Below, piece after piece: positions 51,555 through 60,581 of a DNA stretch of 64,000 nt. Positions within the stretch are counted from its first letter, which is position 1. Every line of letters begins with the position of its first letter. The stretch spans positions 1 to 64,000 of the forward strand of contig CAWBXD010000005.1 of assembly GCA_963792705.1 (NCBI GenBank), in the 5' to 3' direction. The notes under the pieces were generated by a model. That model made no database searches. It saw nothing but the letters and a program-made list of their open reading frames with translations, and had not been told where the DNA came from. The translations under genes were made by a program, and so were the position numbers. The stretch is from JBBQVS01 sp963792705 (GTDB taxonomy: Bacteria > Chloroflexota > Ktedonobacteria > Ktedonobacterales > Ktedonobacteraceae).

Positions 51555-51847
51555 GCTTCCTGCTCCTTTGCGGGATGATGAACAAATCACGCTACCAGCT
51601 TTCTTCTTGAGAAAGTAGTATCTATCTCTATGATATCAGAGTAGACACGGGTTTGTAAAGGTGTTTATGGATACATTGCATAAATTGCACAATCTGTTTT
51701 TATGCATATTGCACATACACCGTGCAGGAATGGGAAGAGATATTTCCAAGACGCACGCAGAATACATTTCCTCTTGTTGAGGCCAGAAAAGCCACTTATA
51801 CTCTATATAGCTAACGAGAAGGCTTTTTTTGTAGAGGAACAACGGCT

Positions 51848-52780
51848 ATGAGAGTGGCGACGGTGACATTAAACGCGGCGATTGACCAAACCATCTGGAT
51901 GAACGATTTTCAACTGAATGCGGTCAATCGTGCTCAAGAAATGCAGATCGAGGCAAGTGGCAAAGGGGTAAATGTTGCTTCATTTCTGGCTGACAGCGAC
52001 ATCGCTACCTCCGTAACAGGCTATCTCGGTCAGGACAATGTGGACCTTTTCGAGCAGTTCTTTGCTTCCAAACACATTGATGACCGCTTTATTCGTATTC
52101 CTGGGCGTACACGTATCAATGTCAAAATTGTTGATGACACAAACAAGCAAAGCACTGATCTTAACCTTCCTGGCCTGACTCCTCCTCAAGAAGCGTTAAA
52201 GGTGTTGCTTGGGACGCTTGAGCATCTCATCACCTCCTGCGATTGGTTTGTATTGTCAGGTTCGTTACCGCCAGATGCGCCCACGACCAGTTATGCTACA
52301 ATCATTAGCTATCTCAAGCAGCAGAGAAAACATATTATTTTGGATACCAGTGGCGAAGCTTTACGCGAGGGTATGCTGGCAGGTCCGACCGTTATGAAGC
52401 CAAATATTGAAGAATTGCAGTACCTTGTTGGACACTCTTTATTAGACCAAACTGCCATTCATATATCGGCGCGTCATTTACTGAATGAAAGTGTTCAACT
52501 TGTTGTCGTCTCAATGGGAGAGCGGGGAGCATTGTTTGTCGATAGTGACAGTGCTGTTTTTGCTGCTCCGCCTAATCTACGTGTTACAAGAACTGCTGGT
52601 GCAGGTGATGCAATGGTAGCGGGTCTGGTTGTAGGCCAAATACAAGGGCTAAGTTTGTTTGACTGTGCCAAGCTTGCTACCGCCTTTTCAATGGGAGCGA
52701 TTACACGCACTAGCTCTCATCTTCCATCCCGTGAAATGCTTCAGTCCTATGCGGAGAGAGTGTCTATCCAAATTCTTTGA
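51848..52780 (+). CDS. 1-phosphofructokinase-family (PfkB) hexose kinase
   Basis: A 310-residue PfkB ribokinase-fold enzyme closest to FruK/LacC. Substrate-side motif ASGKGVNVA, VLSGSLPP, DTSGEAL, KPNIEEL, and the C-terminal ATP/anion-hole motif TAGAGDAMVAG with the catalytic Asp are intact. It phosphorylates fructose 1-phosphate, tagatose 6-phosphate or a similar sugar. No PTS genes are adjacent, so the substrate is unclear. Confidence 0.88.
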   Translation: MRVATVTLNAAIDQTIWMNDFQLNAVNRAQEMQIEASGKGVNVASFLADSDIATSVTGYLGQDNVDLFEQFFASKHIDDRFIRIPGRTRINVKIVDDTNKQSTDLNLPGLTPPQEALKVLLGTLEHLITSCDWFVLSGSLPPDAPTTSYATIISYLKQQRKHIILDTSGEALREGMLAGPTVMKPNIEELQYLVGHSLLDQTAIHISARHLLNESVQLVVVSMGERGALFVDSDSAVFAAPPNLRVTRTAGAGDAMVAGLVVGQIQGLSLFDCAKLATAFSMGAITRTSSHLPSREMLQSYAERVSIQIL

Positions 52781-52879
52781 AGAACCTTAATGCGCTGAGA
52801 GACGGCCCTCAGCTCACTAAAAAGAGAGATATAATAAGGAGGAGCAAAAAACAAGAAGCTTTTTCTCTTGTGAAAGGAC

Positions 52880-53962
52880 ATGACGTTGGATCTACCACAA
52901 CACTTAGACTACTGGCCGACACGAGATTGGAAGACGAAAACGTCTCAGGAGACTCCTCTTCATCCTGGGCCACTCGCACAGTTAGAAGCATATGCTCAAG
53001 AAACCGATATTTTACGTAGTGTTCTCATTGTGCGTTCTGGCTATATTGCCTTTGAGAACTATTATCATGAGTGGACGCAGAACAAATATCAGAATGTGAA
53101 TTCAGTGACCAAAAGTGTTACCTCTGCCCTCGTTGGTATTGCTCTTCGTGAGGGTTATCTACAAAGCTTAGATCAGACGCTTCTAAGCTTTTTTCCTGAA
53201 TATAGGCCGCATGACCTCGACCCTCGCAAGCAAACTATTACCTTGCGCCACCTTTTAAGCATGACGAGCGGCTATCAGGTGCCACCACGAGACGTGGAGA
53301 CGTTTCTTGACGATACAACCTCTCTTGAGAAGATGCTGGGCCGACCCTTAGATCACAACCCTGGAGATGTGTATGGCTATGATGATGTTAGTTGTCATTT
53401 TCTCTCACTCATTCTTCATCGCGTAACAAAAATGCCCCTCGCTCGCTACGCGCAAACACGACTCTTTGAACCGTTAGGTATCTGGCGCGATGAGCAAGGA
53501 ACTCCTTCTCCCTGGCTTACTGGAACGCGTAGTGCAGATACTCCTCATCCATTCGCGTTGTGGAATGATCAAGAAGATATCTTGTGGAGTGTTGATTCGC
53601 AAGGGAATTATCCAGCGGGAATGGGGTTGCAACTCACTACAAGAGAGATGGCAAAGTTTGGGTTTCTCTATCTCAACCGTGGACAGTGGAACGGTCAAGA
53701 GATCGTTGGTGAGAATTATGTACAGGAGTCGCTCACTCAGCATAGTGTGACAACGCGTGGAGGGCCATATGGCTACTTGTGGTATCTCCCACTGTATAAC
53801 GGGCATCCCTCCTTTCTTGCGATTGGTTTTGGTGGACAATTGATTGGAGTGTTTCCAGACCTTGATACCATTGTGGTAACGACGTTTCGTCCTGAACCAG
53901 GGCCTTCTCCATCGCAGACCGTGATGAATAACTTTTTGATTCCGGCGATCATGTCAAGCTAA
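52880..53962 (+). CDS. Class C beta-lactamase-like serine hydrolase
   Basis: A 360-residue penicillin-binding-like hydrolase without signal peptide. SVTKSVTSA gives S-x-x-K, YGYDDVS the Y-x-N/S-type motif and GFGGQ the last (K/H)-x-G-like position. LRHLLSMTSG and LFEPLGI are typical of the family. ATG 52880 is very close to AAAGGA; TTG 52886 is better spaced. It is an esterase/peptidase-like enzyme rather than an antibiotic resistance gene by context. SMP-30 follows 38 bases later. Confidence 0.85.
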   Translation: MTLDLPQHLDYWPTRDWKTKTSQETPLHPGPLAQLEAYAQETDILRSVLIVRSGYIAFENYYHEWTQNKYQNVNSVTKSVTSALVGIALREGYLQSLDQTLLSFFPEYRPHDLDPRKQTITLRHLLSMTSGYQVPPRDVETFLDDTTSLEKMLGRPLDHNPGDVYGYDDVSCHFLSLILHRVTKMPLARYAQTRLFEPLGIWRDEQGTPSPWLTGTRSADTPHPFALWNDQEDILWSVDSQGNYPAGMGLQLTTREMAKFGFLYLNRGQWNGQEIVGENYVQESLTQHSVTTRGGPYGYLWYLPLYNGHPSFLAIGFGGQLIGVFPDLDTIVVTTFRPEPGPSPSQTVMNNFLIPAIMSS

Positions 53963-54000
53963 AAGGTGCTAGCATAAACACACATGAAAGGAGCATTAGT

Positions 54001-54879
54001 ATGAATGAGCTAGAACACGTCCTGGCATCACAAAATACACTAGGCGAGGGTCCTGTTTGGAGCGTAAAAGAGCAGGCATTATACTGGGTTGATATTCAAG
54101 GTCATACCATTCATCGGTTACAATCAGAGACCGGAGAGCATCAAATCTTTCCAGTGAGTGTCGCAGTTGGTGTATTGGCTTTACGGCAGGGCGGTGGCTT
54201 TGTGCTGGCAACAAAACGTGGTTTCGCTTTATGGGACATGCAAACACAAGCGTTGAACTTTTTAGTGGACCCAGAAGCAGGTCAGGTACACAAACGCTTC
54301 AATGATGGTGCGGTTGATTGTCGCGGTCGCTTTTGGGCTGCGAGTATGAGTGAGGATGAAGAGAAGCAGGAGCCAGTAGGTGTACTCTATCGCCTCGACC
54401 CCGATAGCTCAATTCATGTTATGGAAACAGGGCTTATTGTCCCCAACGGTATCGGATGGAGTCCCGACAACACTATAATGTACTTTACTGATAGCCCTAA
54501 ACACATTATTTACGCATACGACTTTGACCAGACAACCGGCACAATTGAACATCGCCGACCGTTCATCCACACGCCAGAAGAGCAGGGTGCTCCCGACGGT
54601 CTCACGGTTGATAGTGAAGGGTATGTGTGGAGTGCGTATTGGGGTGGAGCAAAGATTGTGCGTTACGCACCTGACGGGAAGGTTGAGCGCGTCATCAAGG
54701 TTCCTGTGTGGCAACCTTCAAGTTGTGTCTTTGGTGGAAAAGACTTGAACGAATTGTATATTACCTCTGCTCAAAAAGGGTTGAGTGATGAACAAAGAAA
54801 GGCGTATCCTCTTTCTGGTGACGTGTTTCGTGTGAAAACTGATATCCGGGGACTCGAAAAGTTTCTGTTTGCTGGGTAA
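54001..54879 (+). CDS. SMP-30/gluconolactonase family protein
   Basis: A 292-residue six-bladed propeller of the SMP-30/gluconolactonase/LRE family. LGEGPVWSVKEQALYWVDIQ carries the metal-binding Glu, RFNDGAVDCRGRFWAASM the Asn/Asp region, VPNGIGWSPDNTIMYFTDS the second Asn, and GAPDGLTVDSEGYVWSA the catalytic Asp. It hydrolyses sugar lactones such as gluconolactone. It may connect loosely with the gluconate-dehydrogenase-like cluster at the window start, but they are 47 kb apart. GAAAGGAG precedes ATG. Confidence 0.92.
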   Translation: MNELEHVLASQNTLGEGPVWSVKEQALYWVDIQGHTIHRLQSETGEHQIFPVSVAVGVLALRQGGGFVLATKRGFALWDMQTQALNFLVDPEAGQVHKRFNDGAVDCRGRFWAASMSEDEEKQEPVGVLYRLDPDSSIHVMETGLIVPNGIGWSPDNTIMYFTDSPKHIIYAYDFDQTTGTIEHRRPFIHTPEEQGAPDGLTVDSEGYVWSAYWGGAKIVRYAPDGKVERVIKVPVWQPSSCVFGGKDLNELYITSAQKGLSDEQRKAYPLSGDVFRVKTDIRGLEKFLFAG

Positions 54880-54924
54880 GCTTCTTATATACTGCCACGT
54901 TGAATACCTTTTTAAAAAAATATC

Positions 54925-54953
54925 GTGACAGCATGCCTCTCATAGTGTATAAT
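54925..54953 (+). promoter_or_regulatory. Sigma70-type promoter upstream of miaB
   Basis: GTGACA (54925-54930), a 17-base spacer and a consensus TATAAT (54948-54953), 51 bases before the miaB start codon. Confidence 0.75.
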
Positions 54954-55004
54954 AGCCTACTTAGAGAAGGTAGCAATTTCCTGAGAATACAGAGAGGCTC
55001 GCGC

Positions 55005-56495
55005 ATGACCACGACAACAATGATTGCACGCGGAAAATATCATATTTGGACGGTAGGATGTCAGATGAATCAGGCTGACTCCCAGCGTGTACAAACTCTG
55101 CTCGACGATTTAGGGTGGGAAGAGGCAAGTATGGAGCAGGCAAACCTCGTGGTCCTCAATACGTGTAGTGTGCGTCAGGCACCAGAAGAGAAGGCGCATA
55201 ATTTGCTGGCAAAACTCAGACGGGCAAAAGAGGAGCGCGGCGATCTCCTTGTCACGTTGATGGGATGCATGATTGGTAATCAGAAAACAATTGACGAACT
55301 CAGCAAACGCTATCCACATGTTGACTTGTTTATGAAGGTTGAGCAAGCCGACATTTTGCCGCGTTTCCTTGAGGAGCGTTGGACCCCTATTTCTGGTGCG
55401 GGATGTTTGGATATCGAGTATGCTCCTGACAATGATACTGCTATTTCAACCGACCCTGCTCTGCCCACGTATGCAACCTCTTTTGAAAGAGGCGGTAAGC
55501 GTAGTGTACTTCCAATGGCAATCACGCCAAAGCCGGGAGAGCGTATCGCACATTATCCTACGAAGATCGAACAGGCTCATACGAGTGTTACCGCATGGCT
55601 ACCCATTGTTTTGGGCTGTAACAAAGTTTGTACCTATTGTATAGTGCCATACCGTAGAGGTCGTGAACGAAGTCGTCCGATTGACGAACTTATTACCGAG
55701 ACGCGTTCACTCGTGAGTAAAGGCGCGAAAGAAGTTACGCTATTGGGGCAGACGGTAGAATCATATGGCCTGGACCTTCCCGAAAAGCCAAACCTTGCCG
55801 ATTTGATGACTGACCTGAGCGCAATTGATGGGCTAGAGCGTATCCGCTTCATGACCTCCTATCCACGTTACATGACGGATAGTATAATTGAGCGCATGGC
55901 CCATTTGCCGAAAGTCTGTGAGCATCTTAACATTCCTGTACAAGCTGGCGATGATGACATGTTGACACGCATGAAACGCGGCTATACATTAGCTGAATAT
56001 TGTGAACGTGTGGACCGTGTACGAGAATTGTGGCCTACTATCTCACTTTCTACTGACGTGATCGTTGGGTTTTGTGGCGAAACTGAAGAGGAGTTTCAGC
56101 ACACTCTGGACCTGCTGGCAAAAGTTCGTTTTGATATCGTACATGTCGCTGCATATTCTGTACGTCCGGGCACGGTGGCAGCACGTTGGGAAGACAACGT
56201 GCCCCTTGCCGAGAAAAAGCGTCGTTTGCATGCTGTAGAGGAACTGCAAACGAAGATCGCGCTTGAGATCAACCAATCGTATCTCAACAAGATTGAGGAG
56301 GTCCTTGTCGAGGAGGAAAACTCTGCTCATGGACGGCAAAGGTGGCGTGGGCGTAACCGCACGAATAAGCTCGTCTTCTTTCCAGAACCAGAGGAGGCAG
56401 AAGGAGCGTATCCCATCCAACCGGGGAGTCTTGTACACGTTCGTGTTGAGCATGTTACACCCTGGTCGTTGCAAGGTTGCGTTATTGCTGTATAA
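55005..56495 (+). CDS. miaB: tRNA-2-methylthio-N6-dimethylallyladenosine synthase
   Basis: A 496-residue radical SAM methylthiotransferase. The N-terminal UPF0004 domain has three cluster cysteines (VGCQMNQADS, NTCSVRQ, MGCMIG). The radical SAM domain has CNKVCTYCIVPYRRGRERSR with C-x3-C-x2-C. A C-terminal TRAM domain ends at LVHVRVEHVTPWSLQG. A ~70-residue insert between the first two domains is longer than in most MiaB. It adds the methylthio group to i6A37 of tRNA. ATG 55005 follows GAGAGG; the frame to 54900 is upstream leader. Confidence 0.93.
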   Translation: MTTTTMIARGKYHIWTVGCQMNQADSQRVQTLLDDLGWEEASMEQANLVVLNTCSVRQAPEEKAHNLLAKLRRAKEERGDLLVTLMGCMIGNQKTIDELSKRYPHVDLFMKVEQADILPRFLEERWTPISGAGCLDIEYAPDNDTAISTDPALPTYATSFERGGKRSVLPMAITPKPGERIAHYPTKIEQAHTSVTAWLPIVLGCNKVCTYCIVPYRRGRERSRPIDELITETRSLVSKGAKEVTLLGQTVESYGLDLPEKPNLADLMTDLSAIDGLERIRFMTSYPRYMTDSIIERMAHLPKVCEHLNIPVQAGDDDMLTRMKRGYTLAEYCERVDRVRELWPTISLSTDVIVGFCGETEEEFQHTLDLLAKVRFDIVHVAAYSVRPGTVAARWEDNVPLAEKKRRLHAVEELQTKIALEINQSYLNKIEEVLVEEENSAHGRQRWRGRNRTNKLVFFPEPEEAEGAYPIQPGSLVHVRVEHVTPWSLQGCVIAV

Positions 56496-56559
56496 TAGGC
56501 AAACCACAGAACTCTTGAGAATACATTCCTAATTTCCAAACAAAAATGGAGGGCGTTGA

Positions 56560-57372
56560 ATGACGCAGTCTGCTGAAGAAAAAACACGAACAAAAAAACA
56601 ATGGACGGACCTGGCTGTAAAACAAGCTCAGGAAGGTCTATGGGAAGAGGCTGTCACTACTAACAAAAACATACTCAGTCTATTTCCCCACGAACCGGAT
56701 GCTTTGAACCGCCTGGGCAAGGCGCATAGCGAACTGGGACAATATGCTGAGGCGAAGCAAGCGTATTCTTTATCTTTAAAATATAACCCTAAGAATATCA
56801 TTGCTAAGAAAAATCTTGATCGCCTCTCACTCATTCAGGAAACACCGACACCGACACACGTTGTGGCGGAACGCATTGATCCACGACTCTTTATTGAAGA
56901 GACTGGCAAGACAGGTATAACTGATCTGTTAAATCTTGCTGCACCTGCTATACTTGCGACGGTGGGTATTGGAGACCGTGTACAACTACAACGCATTGGT
57001 CACACGCTGCTCGTTCGCAATGCTGCTGGTGAAGATATCGGGCAAGTCGAACCACGATTGGCAAATCGCTTGATTACCTTTATGGAAGGTGGCAATCGGT
57101 ATGCCGCAGCTATTCTTGCCAAGGATAATGATCAGGTGAGACTTATCATGCGAGAAGAGTATCAGCATCCTAGCATGTTCGGTAAGGTCAGCTTTCCATC
57201 ACAAGGTGGCGGCGATACAATCCGAGCGTATATCAAGGATAGTATGCTGCGCTATGATCGTGGTGAGGACGATGACGAACTGGGCAACGATGACGAGTAC
57301 TTTGATGGTGGCGATGAGGGCGATGATTTGACCGAAGTTGATCTTGAAGGTGTCAACGAACCCGAAGAATAA
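56560..57372 (+). CDS. TPR protein with acidic C-terminus
   Basis: A 270-residue protein. Residues ~15-85 form two TPR units (QAQEGLWEEAVTTNKNILSL; ALNRLGKAHSELGQYAEAKQ). A middle domain (~125-230) is beta-rich (VGIGDRVQLQRIGHTLLVRN, GQVEPRLANRLITFMEGGNR), and the last ~45 residues are strongly acidic (EDDDELGNDDEYFDGGDEGD). The acidic tail and TPR suggest a protein-interaction role. It lies between miaB and a small basic protein on one strand. Confidence 0.8.
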   Translation: MTQSAEEKTRTKKQWTDLAVKQAQEGLWEEAVTTNKNILSLFPHEPDALNRLGKAHSELGQYAEAKQAYSLSLKYNPKNIIAKKNLDRLSLIQETPTPTHVVAERIDPRLFIEETGKTGITDLLNLAAPAILATVGIGDRVQLQRIGHTLLVRNAAGEDIGQVEPRLANRLITFMEGGNRYAAAILAKDNDQVRLIMREEYQHPSMFGKVSFPSQGGGDTIRAYIKDSMLRYDRGEDDDELGNDDEYFDGGDEGDDLTEVDLEGVNEPEE

Positions 57373-57425
57373 TGTAACACAAAATAGTAAGAACATTCTG
57401 TTCTGATAGATGAAAGGGAACACAC

Positions 57426-57563
57426 ATGAATAAGACAAAACGCGTAGCTTGGCATAAACACCTTAAAGGCGAAAAGAAATTTAAAGAGAAGCAGCGCGAG
57501 GCACAAAAGGCTGGCACAGCTTCTGCAACAACTACACCTGCAACATCCACACGGGCGAGATAA
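57426..57563 (+). CDS. Small basic protein (45 residues)
   Basis: ATG 57426 follows AAAGGGA. The product starts MNKTKRVAWHKHLKGEKKFK and ends in a Thr/Ala-rich tail. It is highly basic and short, like small ribosome- or nucleic-acid-associated peptides, but I cannot assign a family. It is 53 bases after the TPR gene, whose product ends in a strongly acidic tail, so a charge-based pair is conceivable. Confidence 0.65.
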   Translation: MNKTKRVAWHKHLKGEKKFKEKQREAQKAGTASATTTPATSTRAR

Positions 57564-57593
57564 GAGAAACGTCGCGTGTAAGCGAAAAGAGCC

Positions 57594-59216
57594 ATGAGTA
57601 GTTCACCTCCTATATCATCCGCTTCTGTACGCAGTATTCTAGCACTGCTCGCTTCACGCGATGCACTATTAGTGGCAGGCGCGGAAGGGCTAGAACGTCG
57701 GATAACGTGGTCGTGCGGTATGCGAGCACGTCTTCCTGCGTTTGATAGCATACAAGGGGGTGAACTTGCACTTTTGACCCTGGCAAAACTACGCCGACTG
57801 AACGAGACCCTACCACATCTGCTGACCAGTTTGCACAAAGAAGGCGTTGCTGCTGTCGCAGTTGCAACTCAATCCCTTGAAACATTAGGACCAGAGGCAA
57901 TTGCACTTGCCAACCATCTACATCTTCCTCTTATTCTTTTGCCTCCATTAGCTCCTATTGAGGAAATCGAACGAGAGGTTATTGCCTTCGTTGTAAGCTT
58001 TCGTGATGAAATTGAGCGTAAAGCGACAGAAATCTCTCAACACCTGATGCAGTTGAGCATTCAAGGTGTGGGGATAGTAGGCATTGGTGAGTATCTTGCA
58101 GCAAGCCGAGGTAAATGGGTAGTTATGCAGGATGCTGACCAACATATACGTTTTCAAGCTACACCATCCACTGCTAAACCACTTCTTCTTTCAGACCCCT
58201 TGACCGACGAATTTTTGCGTAGTCATAGCCTGACACGTGTGGTAGAGCCAATCCTGATTCGCCACGAAATCGTCGGCTATCTTTCACTTATCGGCGAGGA
58301 GAGCACCTTCGATTATGCTGAACGTCTTGTCCTCAACCATGCAACACCTATTTTTACCATAGAACTTGCTAGAGCACGAGAACGGAGCGAGGTGGAGAGC
58401 CGCTACCATGTAGAGGCGTTCATGAATGTGCTGCAAGGGCAATATCAACATCCTGAAGAGATATTGGCACGTGTGCGACACCTTGGATATGATTTAACGG
58501 GTCCTCAAATGGTTGTTATTTTTGAAGCCGCATCAAATGAAGGAGATACAGCACTTGTACAATGGACGCGTCGTGTGCGTGAAGAGGTGATGCGCGTGTG
58601 GCCCACATGTTGGCTTGTGAGCGAGTCACAGCGAATCACAGTTCTCGTACCAATCATCCCACTTGAAGGAGAGGAGGGGCAGACCGAAACCGAAGGTGAA
58701 CAAGCACTTGTTGCACGCATAGAACGCTTATTTATACGGCTGCAACAACAGCGAGGTAGCGTTGCTTTCCCTCTCTTCTCTTGTGGTATCGGGCGCATCG
58801 CATCGAATGTGCAGAGTATTCCTCAATCGTTCCGCGAGGCACAGCGCGCTGTAGAAATTGGGCGTCGGCTCTTTGGCGAAGGAAAAATTCATTCCTTTGC
58901 TCGTCTCGGCATTTATCGCTTGCTATTCTACCTGGATGGACAGAGCGAACTCACCAATTTTTATCAGGAGATACTTGGACCCTTACTTGACTATGATGCA
59001 CGGCACGACGGAACATATATAAAGACGTTAGAATGCTACTTCCAGTACAACGGCAACCTCAGCCAAACGGCGCGTACCATGCATTTTCATCGGAACTCCT
59101 TGATTTACCGTCTCGAACGTATTGAGGAAATTCTGGGGCGTTCGCTTGAGGATGCCGAACTGCGTCTCTCGTTACAGATTGCACTCAAGATACATCATCT
59201 ACAGCACAAGGACTAG
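57594..59216 (+). CDS. PucR-family transcriptional regulator
   Basis: A 540-residue regulator. The N-terminal ~150 residues are the PucR/PurC-like sensor domain (GAEGLERRITWSCGMRARLP, GGELALLTLAKL). A GAF-like middle follows, then a GGDEF-like CdaR region and the C-terminal HTH_30 (TLECYFQYNGNLSQTARTMH, FHRNSLIYRLERIEEILG). Such proteins control purine, amino-acid or sugar-acid use. No matching catabolic operon is adjacent. Confidence 0.9.
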   Translation: MSSSPPISSASVRSILALLASRDALLVAGAEGLERRITWSCGMRARLPAFDSIQGGELALLTLAKLRRLNETLPHLLTSLHKEGVAAVAVATQSLETLGPEAIALANHLHLPLILLPPLAPIEEIEREVIAFVVSFRDEIERKATEISQHLMQLSIQGVGIVGIGEYLAASRGKWVVMQDADQHIRFQATPSTAKPLLLSDPLTDEFLRSHSLTRVVEPILIRHEIVGYLSLIGEESTFDYAERLVLNHATPIFTIELARARERSEVESRYHVEAFMNVLQGQYQHPEEILARVRHLGYDLTGPQMVVIFEAASNEGDTALVQWTRRVREEVMRVWPTCWLVSESQRITVLVPIIPLEGEEGQTETEGEQALVARIERLFIRLQQQRGSVAFPLFSCGIGRIASNVQSIPQSFREAQRAVEIGRRLFGEGKIHSFARLGIYRLLFYLDGQSELTNFYQEILGPLLDYDARHDGTYIKTLECYFQYNGNLSQTARTMHFHRNSLIYRLERIEEILGRSLEDAELRLSLQIALKIHHLQHKD

Positions 59217-59238
59217 AATATATTGCATAGGCTAGAGG

Positions 59239-60309
59239 TTATTCAAGGTTGATTGTGATAACTTTGCTGCCTGCTGCTTTATGGAGGCGGTCTCGAATGG
59301 CTAGGCCAAGTCCTTGCTCTGGAAAACTGCGACAGAGAATACTTTGTACACCAGCATCTTCAAGCGTGCGTAGACCTGCGTAGAGGTGTGATGCTATCTG
59401 CTCCGGTACGTTAGAACTGCCTAATGTATAGATACGTGCGCCACTTTCGGCAAAAGCTACGATATCTTCTTCGGCAATCAGGACTCCAACACGTTCACCT
59501 TGCGCCTGTCGTCGGTGTACTTCTGCCAGCATTGCACGATACATTGACGTTGTTGACCCCTCAAAAAGAAATGTAGGAACACTTGGGGCATAGTGAGTAA
59601 GCAACTGACCAGGGGCAGTTTGTGCTTTATGCTCTTCATTGACGCTATGCTTGCTGCGATAGGTGACTTCCGGCAATATCTGTTGTAGAGCCTCTAAACT
59701 TACTCCTCCGGGACGGAGAATGGTTGGTACCGATGAACACAGGTCAAGTACAGTTGATTCTACCCCTACTTCACACGGCCCGCCATCAAGAATGAGTGGG
59801 ATGCGCCCATCGAGGTCTGCTAAGGCATGTTGTGCTGTTGTTGGGCTGATGTGCATAAAACGATTAGCACTTGGTGCCGCGATTGGCGAACCAACTGCAC
59901 GAATAAGCGCGAGAGCGACAGGATGACGTGGCATACGGATCGCAACGGTGGCGAGACCCGCGGTAACGAGGGTTGGAACGCGAGAACTAGCCGGGAGAAT
60001 CAGGGTGAGGGGACCAGGCCAGAATGCTCTTGCAAGCACTTTGGCTTGCGATGGAACGTCTGTTACAAGCTTCTCTAGCGCGTCTTCATCCGCGATATGC
60101 ACAATAAGGGGGTCGCTATAAGGACGCTCTTTGGCCGCAAAGATACGTTCCAACGCTTGTGTCTGCATCGCATCTCCTCCAAGCCCATACACGGTCTCGG
60201 TAGGAAAGACAACAACCTGCCCAGCTTTTAGTAGGGATGCTGCTCGATTGATTATGAATGAGTTTGGATGAACCGGATCAATTTGTAACAGTTTTGTATT
60301 GTGTTGCAT
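59239..60309 (-). CDS. L-threonylcarbamoyladenylate synthase (Sua5 type)
   Basis: A 356-residue protein with the YrdC/TsaC domain (VVFPTETVYGLGGDA, KERPYSDPLIVHI, FWPGPLTLIL, APSANRFMHISPT, GGVSLEAL) plus the C-terminal Sua5 domain (PGQLLTHYAPSVP through RLHKAA). It makes threonylcarbamoyl-AMP for tRNA t6A37 synthesis. The long Sua5 form rather than short TsaC is clear from length. Not in an operon with other t6A genes here. Confidence 0.92.
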   Translation of the reverse strand: MQHNTKLLQIDPVHPNSFIINRAASLLKAGQVVVFPTETVYGLGGDAMQTQALERIFAAKERPYSDPLIVHIADEDALEKLVTDVPSQAKVLARAFWPGPLTLILPASSRVPTLVTAGLATVAIRMPRHPVALALIRAVGSPIAAPSANRFMHISPTTAQHALADLDGRIPLILDGGPCEVGVESTVLDLCSSVPTILRPGGVSLEALQQILPEVTYRSKHSVNEEHKAQTAPGQLLTHYAPSVPTFLFEGSTTSMYRAMLAEVHRRQAQGERVGVLIAEEDIVAFAESGARIYTLGSSNVPEQIASHLYAGLRTLEDAGVQSILCRSFPEQGLGLAIRDRLHKAAGSKVITINLE

Positions 60310-60581
60310 GGTTTTTATATGTCCTCGAAGCTACTATACTACTGGACTCTATCTTTTTCAAGCATCTCTTTTCCTTTTCTCATCGTACTACAAACGGAAC
60401 GTCCTTGTGTTTTGTGCTGAAAAGACAAGAGTTTTACAGGTTTTACCGTGATTCTCAGGACTTTTTTCGTGATTGAAACTTAGATGGGCATTTGCGCGTG
60501 ACTTATCATGAGCATATTACTTATCAGCTTTGCAATGTCTTATGCATTGCTATATATCCAAAGAAAAAAAGGATGTGGAAA

